Below, one piece after another: positions 43,359-52,242 of a DNA stretch of 64,000 nucleotides (the stretch's first letter is position 1; each line of letters starts with the position of its first letter). The notes below the pieces were generated by a model, which did not search any database, was not told the DNA's origin, and worked only from the letters and a program-made list of their open reading frames with translations. Source of the DNA: Tissierella sp032104385 (GTDB taxonomy: Bacteria; Bacillota; Clostridia; Tissierellales; Tissierellaceae); NCBI RefSeq assembly GCF_032104385.1, contig NZ_DAMCHJ010000001.1, forward strand, positions 186,001 through 250,000, given 5' to 3'. The position numbers and the translations under genes are program-made.

Positions 43359-44402
43359 TTATTTGCAAATACGTCTATAAATTTTCTCACTTATATCAGA
43401 TAAATTCATTCCATTTTTTTCTTCTATAACTTCTTGATATCCTTCAGTAATAGAGTCCACTCCATTATATGCTCCTCCAAGTGCACCAGAAATACTTGCA
43501 ATAGCACTTGTCTCATCTCCTATATTGACTCCACCAAAAATAGATTCCATGGTATTGCCATTATTAGCTATAAATAGACCAAAGGCGGCAGGAACTGTTT
43601 CAGAAATCCCTGGTCCACTACCTATAATATCTGCCAATTTCTTCATTATTATATCTGAGTTTCCCTCTTTAACTGCTATATTCACAGCCATATCCATTCG
43701 TTTTTGTACAGAAGGTCCAGGATAATGAAGTCCAGTTTTGGCTCCCCTTTCCTCTCCAATTTTTGCACCATATAGACCAGCCTGAACTATATCATATACA
43801 TTAACTTTTTCCTCCATAGCTTTGCTTACTGCTGCCGCTACGGCACACGCACCAGAAATACTATATTTATCATCATGGGACGACATGGTCACAGCAATAG
43901 TATCATCAATAGCCTTATCTAAGTCTCCTGGATTAAACAATCCCATTGGAAAAGCTTTAGTTGCTGCACCATTACTTGACAGTGCATAATAATGTCCCTT
44001 GAAAAGCTTATTGCCCAAATGCCCTGCATATGCCCAGTCACTTACTTTACTACCATCTTCCTTCAATCGGTTAATCACTTTTCTAGTAGTCATACCTGCA
44101 AAAAGTTCAAACCATTCTTCATTGGAAGCCCATTCCATCAATGCTTCTTGTGCCATTTCAGTGGAAAAGCTTACATTGGTTCTCAATTTATACTGAATCA
44201 ATATATAGGGAATGCTAAATGCATCTGTAACCATACCTGCCTTACGTCCTTTTGCTATTGTATCATTAGGCGGCGTACAAAAACTTGTTACTTTACCATT
44301 AAAAGTTTCCTGAATTTGACGAATAGATCTAAGTTCTGTAGCTGAACCCATGGCATCACCTACAGCAGCTCCTAATAATACACCTAGAATTTTTTTATAC
44401 AT
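43359..44402 (-). CDS. ADP-ribosylglycohydrolase family protein with altered metal site
   Basis: 347 residues, DraG/ARH fold (GAAVGDAMGSATELRS at the N-terminus). Enzymes of the family cleave N- or O-glycosidic bonds of ribose with two magnesium ions held by a TDD motif and a late D-x-D-(S/T) motif. Here the first reads GMVTDAFS (Asp to Ala) and the second NIGDETSAIA, both changed against the adjacent paralogue (VTDDFS and YDTDTLA). It may be inactive, act on another substrate, or be a partner subunit. It lies 12 bases behind the paralogue and shares its message. Confidence 0.85.
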   Translation of the reverse strand: MYKKILGVLLGAAVGDAMGSATELRSIRQIQETFNGKVTSFCTPPNDTIAKGRKAGMVTDAFSIPYILIQYKLRTNVSFSTEMAQEALMEWASNEEWFELFAGMTTRKVINRLKEDGSKVSDWAYAGHLGNKLFKGHYYALSSNGAATKAFPMGLFNPGDLDKAIDDTIAVTMSSHDDKYSISGACAVAAAVSKAMEEKVNVYDIVQAGLYGAKIGEERGAKTGLHYPGPSVQKRMDMAVNIAVKEGNSDIIMKKLADIIGSGPGISETVPAAFGLFIANNGNTMESIFGGVNIGDETSAIASISGALGGAYNGVDSITEGYQEVIEEKNGMNLSDISEKIYRRICK

Positions 44403-44414
44403 TCATACTTCCTC

Positions 44415-45440
44415 CTAACATATTGACTGTCTTCCATGACAAATATTTTCTATTCCTTTGGCTAATCCCTTAATATGGAATCCATTTACTTCTTCCAGTA
44501 AAGGAAGAAAATGATTAGGAAATACTTGAGAGCCACGTAAAGTACCTGCAATTGCACCTGCTATAGTTGCAAGAGTATCTGTATCATATCCAGCATTAAC
44601 ACAATTAATAATTGTACCCATGGCGTCACCATTATTTGCAGCAAATATTCCAAAAGCTGATGGTACGGTTTCTGAAACGTGAAGGCCTGTACCAATCCTT
44701 TCAGCTATATCTATTGATTTTTCCTTGGAACTTCCCTTTCCAAATCCTATTTCAATTGCTACTTCCATTCGCTTTACCACACTTGGCCCTGCAGCATCAC
44801 GTCCTATCTCTCTTCCAATTTTCTCCCCTTCTACTGCACCATATAGTCCAGCTCGAATCACATTATATACATCTGCATCATCCATCATAGCCTTGCTCAC
44901 TGCCGCTGCTACTGCACAAGCACCTGAAATAGCAAGATAATTATCATGAGTCAGCATGGTTACCTTAGCTGCATTATTAATAGCTGCATCTAAATTTCCT
45001 GGATTCATTAACCCTATTGGAGAAATACGCATAGCAGAACCATTAGTAGCTTGACGAGTTGCTAATTTGGATTTCCCAGATTTATCAACTTTCCTGCCTT
45101 CAAACCCATAAATTGCTAACCGAGTAGTAGGTCCAGCAAATCTATCGAAAAACATAGAATGTTTAGACCACTCTATTAAAGCATTTTTAACAACCTGCTC
45201 TGTTATATTGCCACCTGCATCAACTATATATTTAGCAATAAAATATGCCGAACTAAAATCATCTGTTACTTGCCCAGCTTTACTGCCCGCAGCAAAAGTA
45301 TCCATAGGTGGAATTTCAAAATCAGTTACCTCATGTCCAAAATATTCTATAATCTGTTCTCTTGTTCGAGCTTCAGTAGCTGCACCCATGGCATCACCTG
45401 CTGCAGCACCAACAAGTCCTCCTAAAATTTTATTATACAT
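44415..45440 (-). CDS. ADP-ribosylglycohydrolase family protein, canonical metal site
   Basis: 341 residues of the DraG/ARH fold: GAAAGDAMGAATEARTR, metal motif GQVTDDFSSAY and second metal motif AGYDTDTLATIAGA are complete, so hydrolysis of a ribosyl bond is expected. The order ARH, ARH behind PfkB kinase and a ribose-type transporter recalls E. coli yegU/yegV, where a nucleoside-like compound is suspected. Substrate unknown. It follows the transporter lipoprotein gene across a hairpin (45473-45520). AGGAGG precedes the ATG. Confidence 0.9.
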   Translation of the reverse strand: MYNKILGGLVGAAAGDAMGAATEARTREQIIEYFGHEVTDFEIPPMDTFAAGSKAGQVTDDFSSAYFIAKYIVDAGGNITEQVVKNALIEWSKHSMFFDRFAGPTTRLAIYGFEGRKVDKSGKSKLATRQATNGSAMRISPIGLMNPGNLDAAINNAAKVTMLTHDNYLAISGACAVAAAVSKAMMDDADVYNVIRAGLYGAVEGEKIGREIGRDAAGPSVVKRMEVAIEIGFGKGSSKEKSIDIAERIGTGLHVSETVPSAFGIFAANNGDAMGTIINCVNAGYDTDTLATIAGAIAGTLRGSQVFPNHFLPLLEEVNGFHIKGLAKGIENICHGRQSIC

Positions 45441-45472
45441 ATTATATTCCTCCTAAATGATTTCCAGATAAT

Positions 45473-45520
45473 GAAAAAGACAGATTTTAATTAAAGATTA
45501 TCACCTATATAAAATCTGCC
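45473..45520 (-). terminator. Hairpin between sugar-binding lipoprotein gene and ADP-ribosylglycohydrolase genes
   Basis: CAGATTTTA / TAAAATCTG stem extended by G-C pairs, then TCTTTTTC in the minus transcript. Only about 30 bases separate it from the next ATG at 45440, so the two hydrolase genes probably rely on read-through. Confidence 0.7.
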
Positions 45521-45531
45521 CTTTATCCTTA

Positions 45532-46644
45532 CTATTTCCAGCCTTCCATAGTATCTACATTTTCTTTACTTATCAATTGTATTGGTGTCCAAACTACAGA
45601 TTCTTTAAATTCATGACCTTGAATTGCCTTAAGAGCCGTAATTACACCAGCTTTTCCAAATAAATAAGGTGACATTGCTACAGTAGCATCTAATTCCCCA
45701 TTCTCAATAGAAACCTTTGCTTCTTCTATAAAATCAACACCTGCAACAACTACTTTATCTTTCATATTCTTTGCCTTTAATGCTTCTACTGCACCTAATG
45801 CCATAACATCATTTCCACAGGCAATACCTACTATATCTGGATATGCATCAATAAGTGCAGCTGTTAGGTCATATGCTTGCTGACGGTCAAAATTTGCTGT
45901 TTGTACTGGAAGTACTTCCATTCCAACAGCTCTAAAAGCTTCTATAGCTCCATCTTTTCTTGCTTCACTTTGAGTAGCACCTGGAATACCTTCAATAACA
46001 GCTACCTTTCCTTTGCCACCTGTTTTATCAATTATAAATTCAGCACCCATTTTCCCTTGTTGCTTAAAATCAGAAGTAATATAGGCTTCAATCCTTCCTT
46101 TTGCTTCTTCTAATGCTTTTTCATTTACTCCATTTCCTACTGCTACAACTTTAGTTCCCTTATTATTTGCTTCTACAATACCTGGGATTAAATTATGTTC
46201 TGTTAATGGAGAAACCGCAATTGCATTGTAATCCTTGGATAAAAGCACTTTCATAATATCTAATTGTCCGTTTATATCTGTTTCTGTTTCAGTTGCCATT
46301 ACATCTATGGATACACCATATTCCTTTGCAGCATCTTCATAACCTTCTTGCATTGTAATCCAAAAAGAATTTGCAAGGGTACTTTCTATTGCAGCTAACT
46401 TAACACCTGTATCTTTATCTGGTAATGGTGTTAGAGCTTCTAGTAATTTTTGTTCCGCTTCTTCCATAGCACTGTTTTTTACCTCTTCAGTTTGTACCTC
46501 TGTTTCCTTTTCTTTAGATGTTCCTTCTTCTGCATTAACGGGTTCTTTATCATTATTGGAACAACCTGTTAACCCTAAAGATAAAGACATAATTAATATA
46601 AATGCTAATAAACTTAATTTTTTAAATCCGTTTTTCATTGACAT
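45532..46644 (-). CDS. Sugar ABC transporter substrate-binding lipoprotein (RbsB-like)
   Basis: 370 residues; lipobox LGLTGCSNN (Cys about 28), an acidic linker, then a type 1 periplasmic-binding domain (Peripla_BP_4): LLSKDYNAIAVSPLTEHNLI, YITSDFKQQGKMGAEFII, IVGIACGNDVMALGAVEAL. Such proteins bind ribose, allose, autoinducer-2 or related furanoses. Partner permease and ATPase are at 47652 and 48630. GGAGG lies eight bases before the ATG. Confidence 0.9.
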   Translation of the reverse strand: MSMKNGFKKLSLLAFILIMSLSLGLTGCSNNDKEPVNAEEGTSKEKETEVQTEEVKNSAMEEAEQKLLEALTPLPDKDTGVKLAAIESTLANSFWITMQEGYEDAAKEYGVSIDVMATETETDINGQLDIMKVLLSKDYNAIAVSPLTEHNLIPGIVEANNKGTKVVAVGNGVNEKALEEAKGRIEAYITSDFKQQGKMGAEFIIDKTGGKGKVAVIEGIPGATQSEARKDGAIEAFRAVGMEVLPVQTANFDRQQAYDLTAALIDAYPDIVGIACGNDVMALGAVEALKAKNMKDKVVVAGVDFIEEAKVSIENGELDATVAMSPYLFGKAGVITALKAIQGHEFKESVVWTPIQLISKENVDTMEGWK

Positions 46645-46685
46645 TATTTTGTCCTCCTTTTTTATTCTTTATATCAATTCTACAA

Positions 46686-47627
46686 TTATCTTGCAAAATT
46701 AATAAACTGTTTTACTTTTTCAACTGTAGCTTTTGATCTTGGTCCTTTATGCATACATTTTATGGCAGCTGATGCTGATGCAAATCTAAGGGAATCTTTT
46801 TTATTCATTCCTTCACAAAAATAAGCATAGATCAGCCCTGCTAAGAAAGAATCTCCTGCACCCGTTGTATCTACTGCTTCTACAGAGTAAGCATCTATAT
46901 GAATTAAATCCTTATTATCTAACCATATAGCGCCTTCATCTCCAGCTGTACATATAACTCCATGGGGAACATGATATTTATCATAAAATTTTTGTATTCC
47001 CTTTTGATATTCATGTTCTCCAGTAATTTCAAAGTAACCCTCTCGTCCACTTGAAAAAATTGTAGAAAGTCCAATCATTTCTTCTATTTCCTTAATATCA
47101 ACACCACATTTCTCCATAAAGCTTGGTGGACATTGCATATTATATAAAACAGGTATGCCCTTCTTCTTAGCCAATTTTCCTAAATATATAGATGCACGAG
47201 ATGAAAACATATCAGTATAAAATACATCTATTCCATCTAGTATGTTTTCTGGAAGTTCTTCTGGCTCCAAATTTGTTACTGAATCTCCTAAATTTGCAAA
47301 AATACAATGTTTTTCTCCTTGGGTTATGATAAATGTATGTAAGGTAGAACCCATTGGTTTAGTAACTAAAAATCTGTCATCAACACCATCTTCTATTAAT
47401 GTTCTACGAAATTCATCTCCATACTTATCATCGCCAATTTTTCCTGTTTGATAGGCATCTACATCAAAATGAGCCAGAGCTACAGAAAGATTAGCAGCAC
47501 TCCCTCCAGGTACAAGCTTTTCAGACTCTACAAAACCAAATCCATCTTCTCTCGGCATTTGTTTTGTTTCTATTATTACATCCATAGCTAATGCTCCAAG
47601 TGAAAGTACCCTCTTTTTTCGTTCCAT
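46686..47627 (-). CDS. PfkB-family carbohydrate/nucleoside kinase
   Basis: 313 residues of the ribokinase fold: substrate-side GGSAANLSVALAHF and the anion-hole/catalytic DTTGAGDSFLAGLIYA near the C-terminus. Family substrates include ribose, nucleosides and pseudouridine; the residues do not decide. Between a ribose-type permease and binding protein, with two ribosyl hydrolases downstream, phosphorylation of a released or imported ribose-like sugar or nucleoside is inferred. Confidence 0.9.
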   Translation of the reverse strand: MERKKRVLSLGALAMDVIIETKQMPREDGFGFVESEKLVPGGSAANLSVALAHFDVDAYQTGKIGDDKYGDEFRRTLIEDGVDDRFLVTKPMGSTLHTFIITQGEKHCIFANLGDSVTNLEPEELPENILDGIDVFYTDMFSSRASIYLGKLAKKKGIPVLYNMQCPPSFMEKCGVDIKEIEEMIGLSTIFSSGREGYFEITGEHEYQKGIQKFYDKYHVPHGVICTAGDEGAIWLDNKDLIHIDAYSVEAVDTTGAGDSFLAGLIYAYFCEGMNKKDSLRFASASAAIKCMHKGPRSKATVEKVKQFINFAR

Positions 47628-47651
47628 ATCACTATCTCCTTTTTATTTATT

Positions 47652-48614
47652 CTATCCCATCTTAATTCCTTTTCTCTGCTTATATTCTGATAATGCCACT
47701 GTTATTAAAATGATAATTCCTGTTAATAATTGCTGATAATTAGATGAAATAGCCAAAATTCTTAAACCATTATTTATTACTCCCAAGATAAGGCAAGCAA
47801 TGAAGGTATCAACTACACTTCCTCGCCCACCTTGCATATCAGTTCCACCAAGTACAACAGCAGCAATAGCATCCATTTCATATCCCATTCCTGCCAAAGG
47901 CTCTGCTGTATTCAATCTAGCACTAATAATAAGCCCAGCTATTCCTGAACATAATCCACATAATATATATATCAGTGTTTTATATTTACCTGTATTAACT
48001 CCATTCCTTCTCAATGCTTCCTCATTACAACCCATAGAAATAGAATAATTGCCAAATCGTGTTTTTCCTAAAAGAATTATCCCTATTAAAGTAACAAAAA
48101 AGGCTATAATAATTGGGCAATTAAGAAACCCAACAGTACCACTACCTAAATAGGTAAATGATTTAGGAAATCCATAGATAGGTCTACCCTTTGTAATCAC
48201 TAATGTTGCTCCCCTAATTATAGACATAGTGCTTAGTGTAGTAATAAAAGGATTTATCTTTAAAAAAGAAACCATATACCCATTGAAGACTCCTGCACCC
48301 ATAGCAGCTACTAGTCCCATAATAATGGCAATAAATACATTAAAATCAGCCTTCATGGCAAAGGCTGATACAACTGAACTCAATGCAATTACAGAGCCAA
48401 TTGATAAATCAATTCCTCCAGAACAAATTACAAATGTCATTCCTATGGATAAAATAATATATAGGGATGCTTGGTCCAATATATTTTTTATATTATTAAA
48501 TGTTAAAAAATGTGAAGATATAAAGCTAAGAATAATTATCATAAGAAATAGAGTGAAAAGTAACAAAAGCCTATACATATGTGGTTGTAATGCAATTTTA
48601 AAATCTTTATCCAT
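47652..48614 (-). CDS. Sugar ABC transporter permease (RbsC-like)
   Basis: 320 residues, about nine membrane helices, BPD_transp_2 family (IICSGGIDLSIGSVIALSSVV; GMGYEMDAIAAVVLGGTDMQGG; GVINNGLRILAISSNYQQLL). Membrane channel of the ribose-type importer encoded with 48630 and 45532. Only one permease gene is present, as in rbs systems, which work as homodimers. Confidence 0.93.
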   Translation of the reverse strand: MDKDFKIALQPHMYRLLLLFTLFLMIIILSFISSHFLTFNNIKNILDQASLYIILSIGMTFVICSGGIDLSIGSVIALSSVVSAFAMKADFNVFIAIIMGLVAAMGAGVFNGYMVSFLKINPFITTLSTMSIIRGATLVITKGRPIYGFPKSFTYLGSGTVGFLNCPIIIAFFVTLIGIILLGKTRFGNYSISMGCNEEALRRNGVNTGKYKTLIYILCGLCSGIAGLIISARLNTAEPLAGMGYEMDAIAAVVLGGTDMQGGRGSVVDTFIACLILGVINNGLRILAISSNYQQLLTGIIILITVALSEYKQRKGIKMG

Positions 48615-48629
48615 AACCCTTCTCCTTTA

Positions 48630-49382
48630 TTAAATGCCTACTGCACCAGTAATCATTGAAACAACATCATTCATATTTAATTCATCAGTTTTAACAATAT
48701 CTACGATTCTGCCTTGACGCATTACACATACTTTATGTGCAATTTCAAACACCTGCTGCAAATTATGACTGATTATAATTACTCCATAGCCATCTTCTGC
48801 AAGTCTTTTAATTAGTTTTAATACTCTTGAGGATTCTACTAAACCCATGGCTGCCGTTGGCTCATCAAAAATTAATAACTTTCCTCCTTGATGAATAGAC
48901 CTAGCAACAGCTACCCCTTGCCTCTGTCCGCCACTTAAATTTCCTACAGGAGTTTTTACACTAGGTATATGGACTTCTAAGTCTTCAATCAACTGTTTGG
49001 ATTCAGTATATATTTTCTTCTTATCAATAAATAAACCTTTCATTGGTTCTCTGCCAAGGAAAATATTATAAGCTGCATCTCGAGTGTCTACCAATGCTAA
49101 GTCTTGATAAACTGTTGAAATTCCTTTGTCTAAACAAATTTTAGGACTTAAGTTATCCTGCTTCTCTCCATCTATCCATATTTCCCCACGGTCTTGTATA
49201 AATACTCCAGAGATAATCTTAATAAGAGTGGATTTTCCTGCCCCATTATCTCCTACAATAGCCAAAACTTCCCCTAAATAGCTCTCCAAACTAACTCCTT
49301 TAAGGGCTTCTATATTGCCAAAACTCTTTGTTATATTTTCTACTTTTAAAAACGGACTAGATCCTTCAGATTTATCATTCAC
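48630..49382 (-). CDS. Sugar ABC transporter ATP-binding protein, single ABC domain
   Basis: 250 residues: Walker A VGDNGAGKSTLIKI, signature LSGGQRQGVAVAR, Walker B LLIFDEPTAAM. Related to FrcA/XylG-like half-size ATPases rather than the double-length RbsA. First gene of a transcript of ATPase, permease, PfkB kinase, binding protein and, past a hairpin, two ADP-ribosylglycohydrolases. The upstream 293 bases hold the terminator of the next operon but no promoter I can name with confidence. Confidence 0.93.
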   Translation of the reverse strand: MNDKSEGSSPFLKVENITKSFGNIEALKGVSLESYLGEVLAIVGDNGAGKSTLIKIISGVFIQDRGEIWIDGEKQDNLSPKICLDKGISTVYQDLALVDTRDAAYNIFLGREPMKGLFIDKKKIYTESKQLIEDLEVHIPSVKTPVGNLSGGQRQGVAVARSIHQGGKLLIFDEPTAAMGLVESSRVLKLIKRLAEDGYGVIIISHNLQQVFEIAHKVCVMRQGRIVDIVKTDELNMNDVVSMITGAVGI

Positions 49383-49557
49383 TTCTTCACTTCCCCCACA
49401 ACCTTCTACCAGTGTAATTTATTAAGTTTGACTAGTTTCGACATATTTTTTATATAATTTATATTTTAGCAAACTTATATAGAAAAGTTAAATTTACATT
49501 ATCTATACAATATAAGCTTAATATTGATTTTTTTTATAACTCAATCCTTTACAATAT

Positions 49558-49602
49558 AAAAACCAACCATGAAGTTTTATAAACTTAATATGGTTGGTTT
49601 TT
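49558..49602 (-). terminator. Terminator of nucleoside operon 2
   Basis: AAAAACCAACCAT / ATGGTTGGTTTTT with an inner AAGTTT/AAACTT pairing; T-run in minus sense, 74 bases after the aldolase stop. Confidence 0.85.
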
Positions 49603-49675
49603 AAAATGATTATTTAATATTTAGTTTTGATAAATATTTTCTAAAATACATACTTTTATTTAATAAAATCTCTTA

Positions 49676-50320
49676 TTATTTTCTTTGACCATAGGTCTTA
49701 AACTTCTCTGACATTAACTCCATTTCTTTATCTGATAATATTATAGGTTCTCCTATAGATTTGGTTCTATAATATAGCTCTGCACAGTATTCTATTTCTT
49801 CTGTAACATTAAAAGCATTTTCTAAATTATTTGCTCCTGCCAAGAGTCCATGGTTTGCTAACAAAACTGCCTTTCTGTCTTTCATAGCTTCAAATGCATT
49901 TTCTGCTAATTCCTTGGTACCAAAGGTAGCATATTCTGCACATCTAACATCTTTTCCAGCTAATGCAATCATATAATGGACTGCAGGTAACTGCCATCTT
50001 AAACATGATATAGTTGTTGCATATATGGTATGTGTGTGTATTATAGCATCTATATCTGTTCTTTTCTCATAGAATATTCTATGCATTTCAAACTCAGATG
50101 ATGGGGCTTTACTACCTTCTATTTGCTCACCATCTATATCCATAATGGCTATATCTTCTGGTTTAATATTGAAATAGTCGATCCCACTTGGAGTTATGGC
50201 AATTAATTTTTGTTCTCTATCAAATATACTTAAGTTACCACCAGTACCTTTAGTTAAACCAGATGTAATTAATTTTTTCCCGTATTCTACTAATTGTTCT
50301 CTTTGACTTTTCATCAACAT
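49676..50320 (-). CDS. Class II aldolase (fuculose-phosphate aldolase/Ald2-like), nucleoside operon 2
   Basis: 214 residues, close to FucA length. Phosphate loop TGGNLSIFDRE, SGIDYFNI, catalytic Glu in APSSEFEMHRIFYE, zinc His in IIHTHTIYATT and ANHGLLAG. Ald2-type enzymes of the DHAP shunt split methylthioribulose 1-phosphate or 5-deoxyribulose 1-phosphate to DHAP and an aldehyde. It follows the MtnA-type isomerase with a 8-base gap and closes a long operon, so it should act on the product of that enzyme. Confidence 0.88.
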   Translation of the reverse strand: MLMKSQREQLVEYGKKLITSGLTKGTGGNLSIFDREQKLIAITPSGIDYFNIKPEDIAIMDIDGEQIEGSKAPSSEFEMHRIFYEKRTDIDAIIHTHTIYATTISCLRWQLPAVHYMIALAGKDVRCAEYATFGTKELAENAFEAMKDRKAVLLANHGLLAGANNLENAFNVTEEIEYCAELYYRTKSIGEPIILSDKEMELMSEKFKTYGQRK

Positions 50321-50328
50321 ATAATCAC

Positions 50329-51376
50329 CTATTTTTCAAATAATTTCTTTAAGCTAATATTATAAGGTGGTCTTGCTATACCTTTTTCCGTAATTATGCC
50401 AGTAATCAACTCATGAGGAGTAACATCAAATGCTGGATTATAAACTTTNNNNNNNNNNAATACCTGAAGGTGCTGTTTGTTTCCCAAATCCATTTATGAT
50501 TTCCTCCGCTCCCCTTTCTTCTATTGGGATTTCCTCTTTAGTTGCTGCATCTAAATCAATGGTTGATAAGGGTCCTGCAATATAAAATGGAATATTGTGA
50601 GCCTTAGCTAATAATGCTACTCCATATGTTCCAATTTTGTTTGCAGTATCTCCATTGGCTGCCACTCTATCACATCCAACTATGACAAGGTCTATCTTAC
50701 CCTCTCCCATTACCATAGCCGCCATATTATCAGTTATAAGAGTTACATCTACACCTGCTTCTTGTAGTTCAAAAGCAGTTAACCTTGATCCCTGTAACAA
50801 TGGTCTAGTTTCATCGGCAAATACTTTTATATTCATGCCTCTTTCTTTAGCAATATATATTGGTGCTAAAGCTGTGCCATATTTAGCAGTTGCTAATCTA
50901 CCTGCATTACAGTGAGTAAGAACTGTCATTCCGTCCTTTAACACTTCAAGTCCATTTTCACCTATTTTTCTACAGGTTTCTTCATCTTCTCTGTGAATTA
51001 ATATTGCTTCCTTTTCTAAAGCAGATTTAATTTCACTTATTGATAACTCCTTATTATCTAAAGCTACTTTGTTCATTCTTTCTAATGCCCAAAATAAATT
51101 TACGGCAGTAGGTCTAGAACTAGCTAAATAATCTGAAATCTTTTTAAACTCCTTATAAAAATTTTCAAAATCATTTTCATCTATATCTTTAACTCCTACT
51201 ACTACTCCATAGGCTGCAGCAATACCAATGGCAGGAGCTCCTCTAACCTTTAATTCTTTTATAGCATCCCAACATTCTTTTACATTATCAATTTCAATTA
51301 CCACTAATTCTGTAGGTAATTTTGTTTGATCAATAATGTATATACTTCCCTTTTCATATCTTATTGTATCTATCAA
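50329..51376 (-). CDS. mtnA: MtnA-family aldose-1-phosphate isomerase, canonical form, interrupted by an assembly gap
   Basis: About 345 residues if the 10 N at 50449-50458 are a zero-length join. Catalytic Cys in VLTHCNAGRLATAKYG and Asp in IVGCDRVAANGDTANKIGTYG are kept, with FADETRPLLQGSRLTAFEL. Before the N run the protein reads TAPSGI and after it KVYNPAFDVTPHELITGII and so on to KKLFEK stop at 50329; joined directly, PSGIKVYNPAFDVTP is what the family has. Ten bases would shift the frame, so the gap is a placeholder. Start is TTG at 51376 behind GGGGGACTAAAT. It isomerises (methylthio- or deoxy-)ribose 1-phosphate made by the phosphorylase encoded upstream. Confidence 0.9.
50449..50458. 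other. Run of 10 N: scaffold join
   Basis: The only undefined bases in the window. They interrupt the mtnA-type gene near its C-terminus; the flanking codons join in frame only if the gap is zero (or a multiple of three). Confidence 0.95.
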
Positions 51377-51399
51377 ATTTAGTCCCCCTATGTTTGAAT

Positions 51400-52215
51400 T
51401 TATATTAAACTTAGTATGTTTTCCAGTAGGTTTCTAAACCTTTCGCCAGCCTTTGTGGCTGTTTCAAATACTTCTTCAACTGATAACGGAATATCTAATA
51501 TACCTGTTCCCAAATTTGTTATACATGAAATTGCTAGTACTTTTAAACCACCATGATTAGCAACTATTACTTCTGGAACTGTAGACATTCCTACTGCACT
51601 TCCTCCAAAGGAATGGAATAGTTTGATTTCAGCTGCTGTTTCAAAACTTGGTCCAGTATAGCCTACATAAACTCCTTGTCTTAAATCCATCCCAATATTA
51701 TTCGCTGCTTTATGGGCTATTTGAATTAATTCAGGGTCATAAGGTTTGCTCATATCTACAAACCTTGGTCCAAAATCATCTTGGTTTTTTCCTATTAAAG
51801 GATTGTATCCCATGAAATTAATATGATTATCTATGACCATTAAATCTCCAGGAGAGAAGTTTGGGTCAAGACCTCCAGATGCATTTGTGATTATTATCTT
51901 TTCTATGCCAATTTTTTGCATAACTCTAATTGGATAAGTTACTTCTTCCATAGAGTAGCCTTCATAGAAATGAAATCTTCCTTGCATACAGAATACTGTT
52001 TTTCCCATAGATTCAGCAATAACTAATCTGCCCTTATGTCCTGGTGCAGTTGATACAGGAAAATTGGGTATGTCTTCATAGGGTATAATTACTTGATTTT
52101 CTAGCCTGTCAACAAACTCACCTAATCCAGTACCTAAAATAATACCTATCTTTGGTTTTAATTCTGTAATACTTTCAATATACTTAACGGATTCATTTAC
52201 CTTTTGTAAAAGCAT
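51400..52215 (-). CDS. punA: Purine nucleoside phosphorylase, trimeric PunA type
   Basis: 271 residues of the PNP/MTAP family 2 fold. GTGLGEFVDRLE, APGHKGRLV (phosphate), GRFHFYEGYS, ITNASGGLDPNF, VGYTGPSFETAAEI, VGMSTVPEVIVA and the purine-binding Asn in SCITNLGTG are typical of 6-oxopurine phosphorylases rather than methylthioadenosine phosphorylase. Gives ribose 1-phosphate (or an analogue) for the MtnA-type isomerase 23 bases downstream. AGGAGGTAG precedes the ATG. Confidence 0.93.
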   Translation of the reverse strand: MLLQKVNESVKYIESITELKPKIGIILGTGLGEFVDRLENQVIIPYEDIPNFPVSTAPGHKGRLVIAESMGKTVFCMQGRFHFYEGYSMEEVTYPIRVMQKIGIEKIIITNASGGLDPNFSPGDLMVIDNHINFMGYNPLIGKNQDDFGPRFVDMSKPYDPELIQIAHKAANNIGMDLRQGVYVGYTGPSFETAAEIKLFHSFGGSAVGMSTVPEVIVANHGGLKVLAISCITNLGTGILDIPLSVEEVFETATKAGERFRNLLENILSLI

Positions 52216-52242
52216 ATGCTACCTCCTATAAATGTATTTTAA

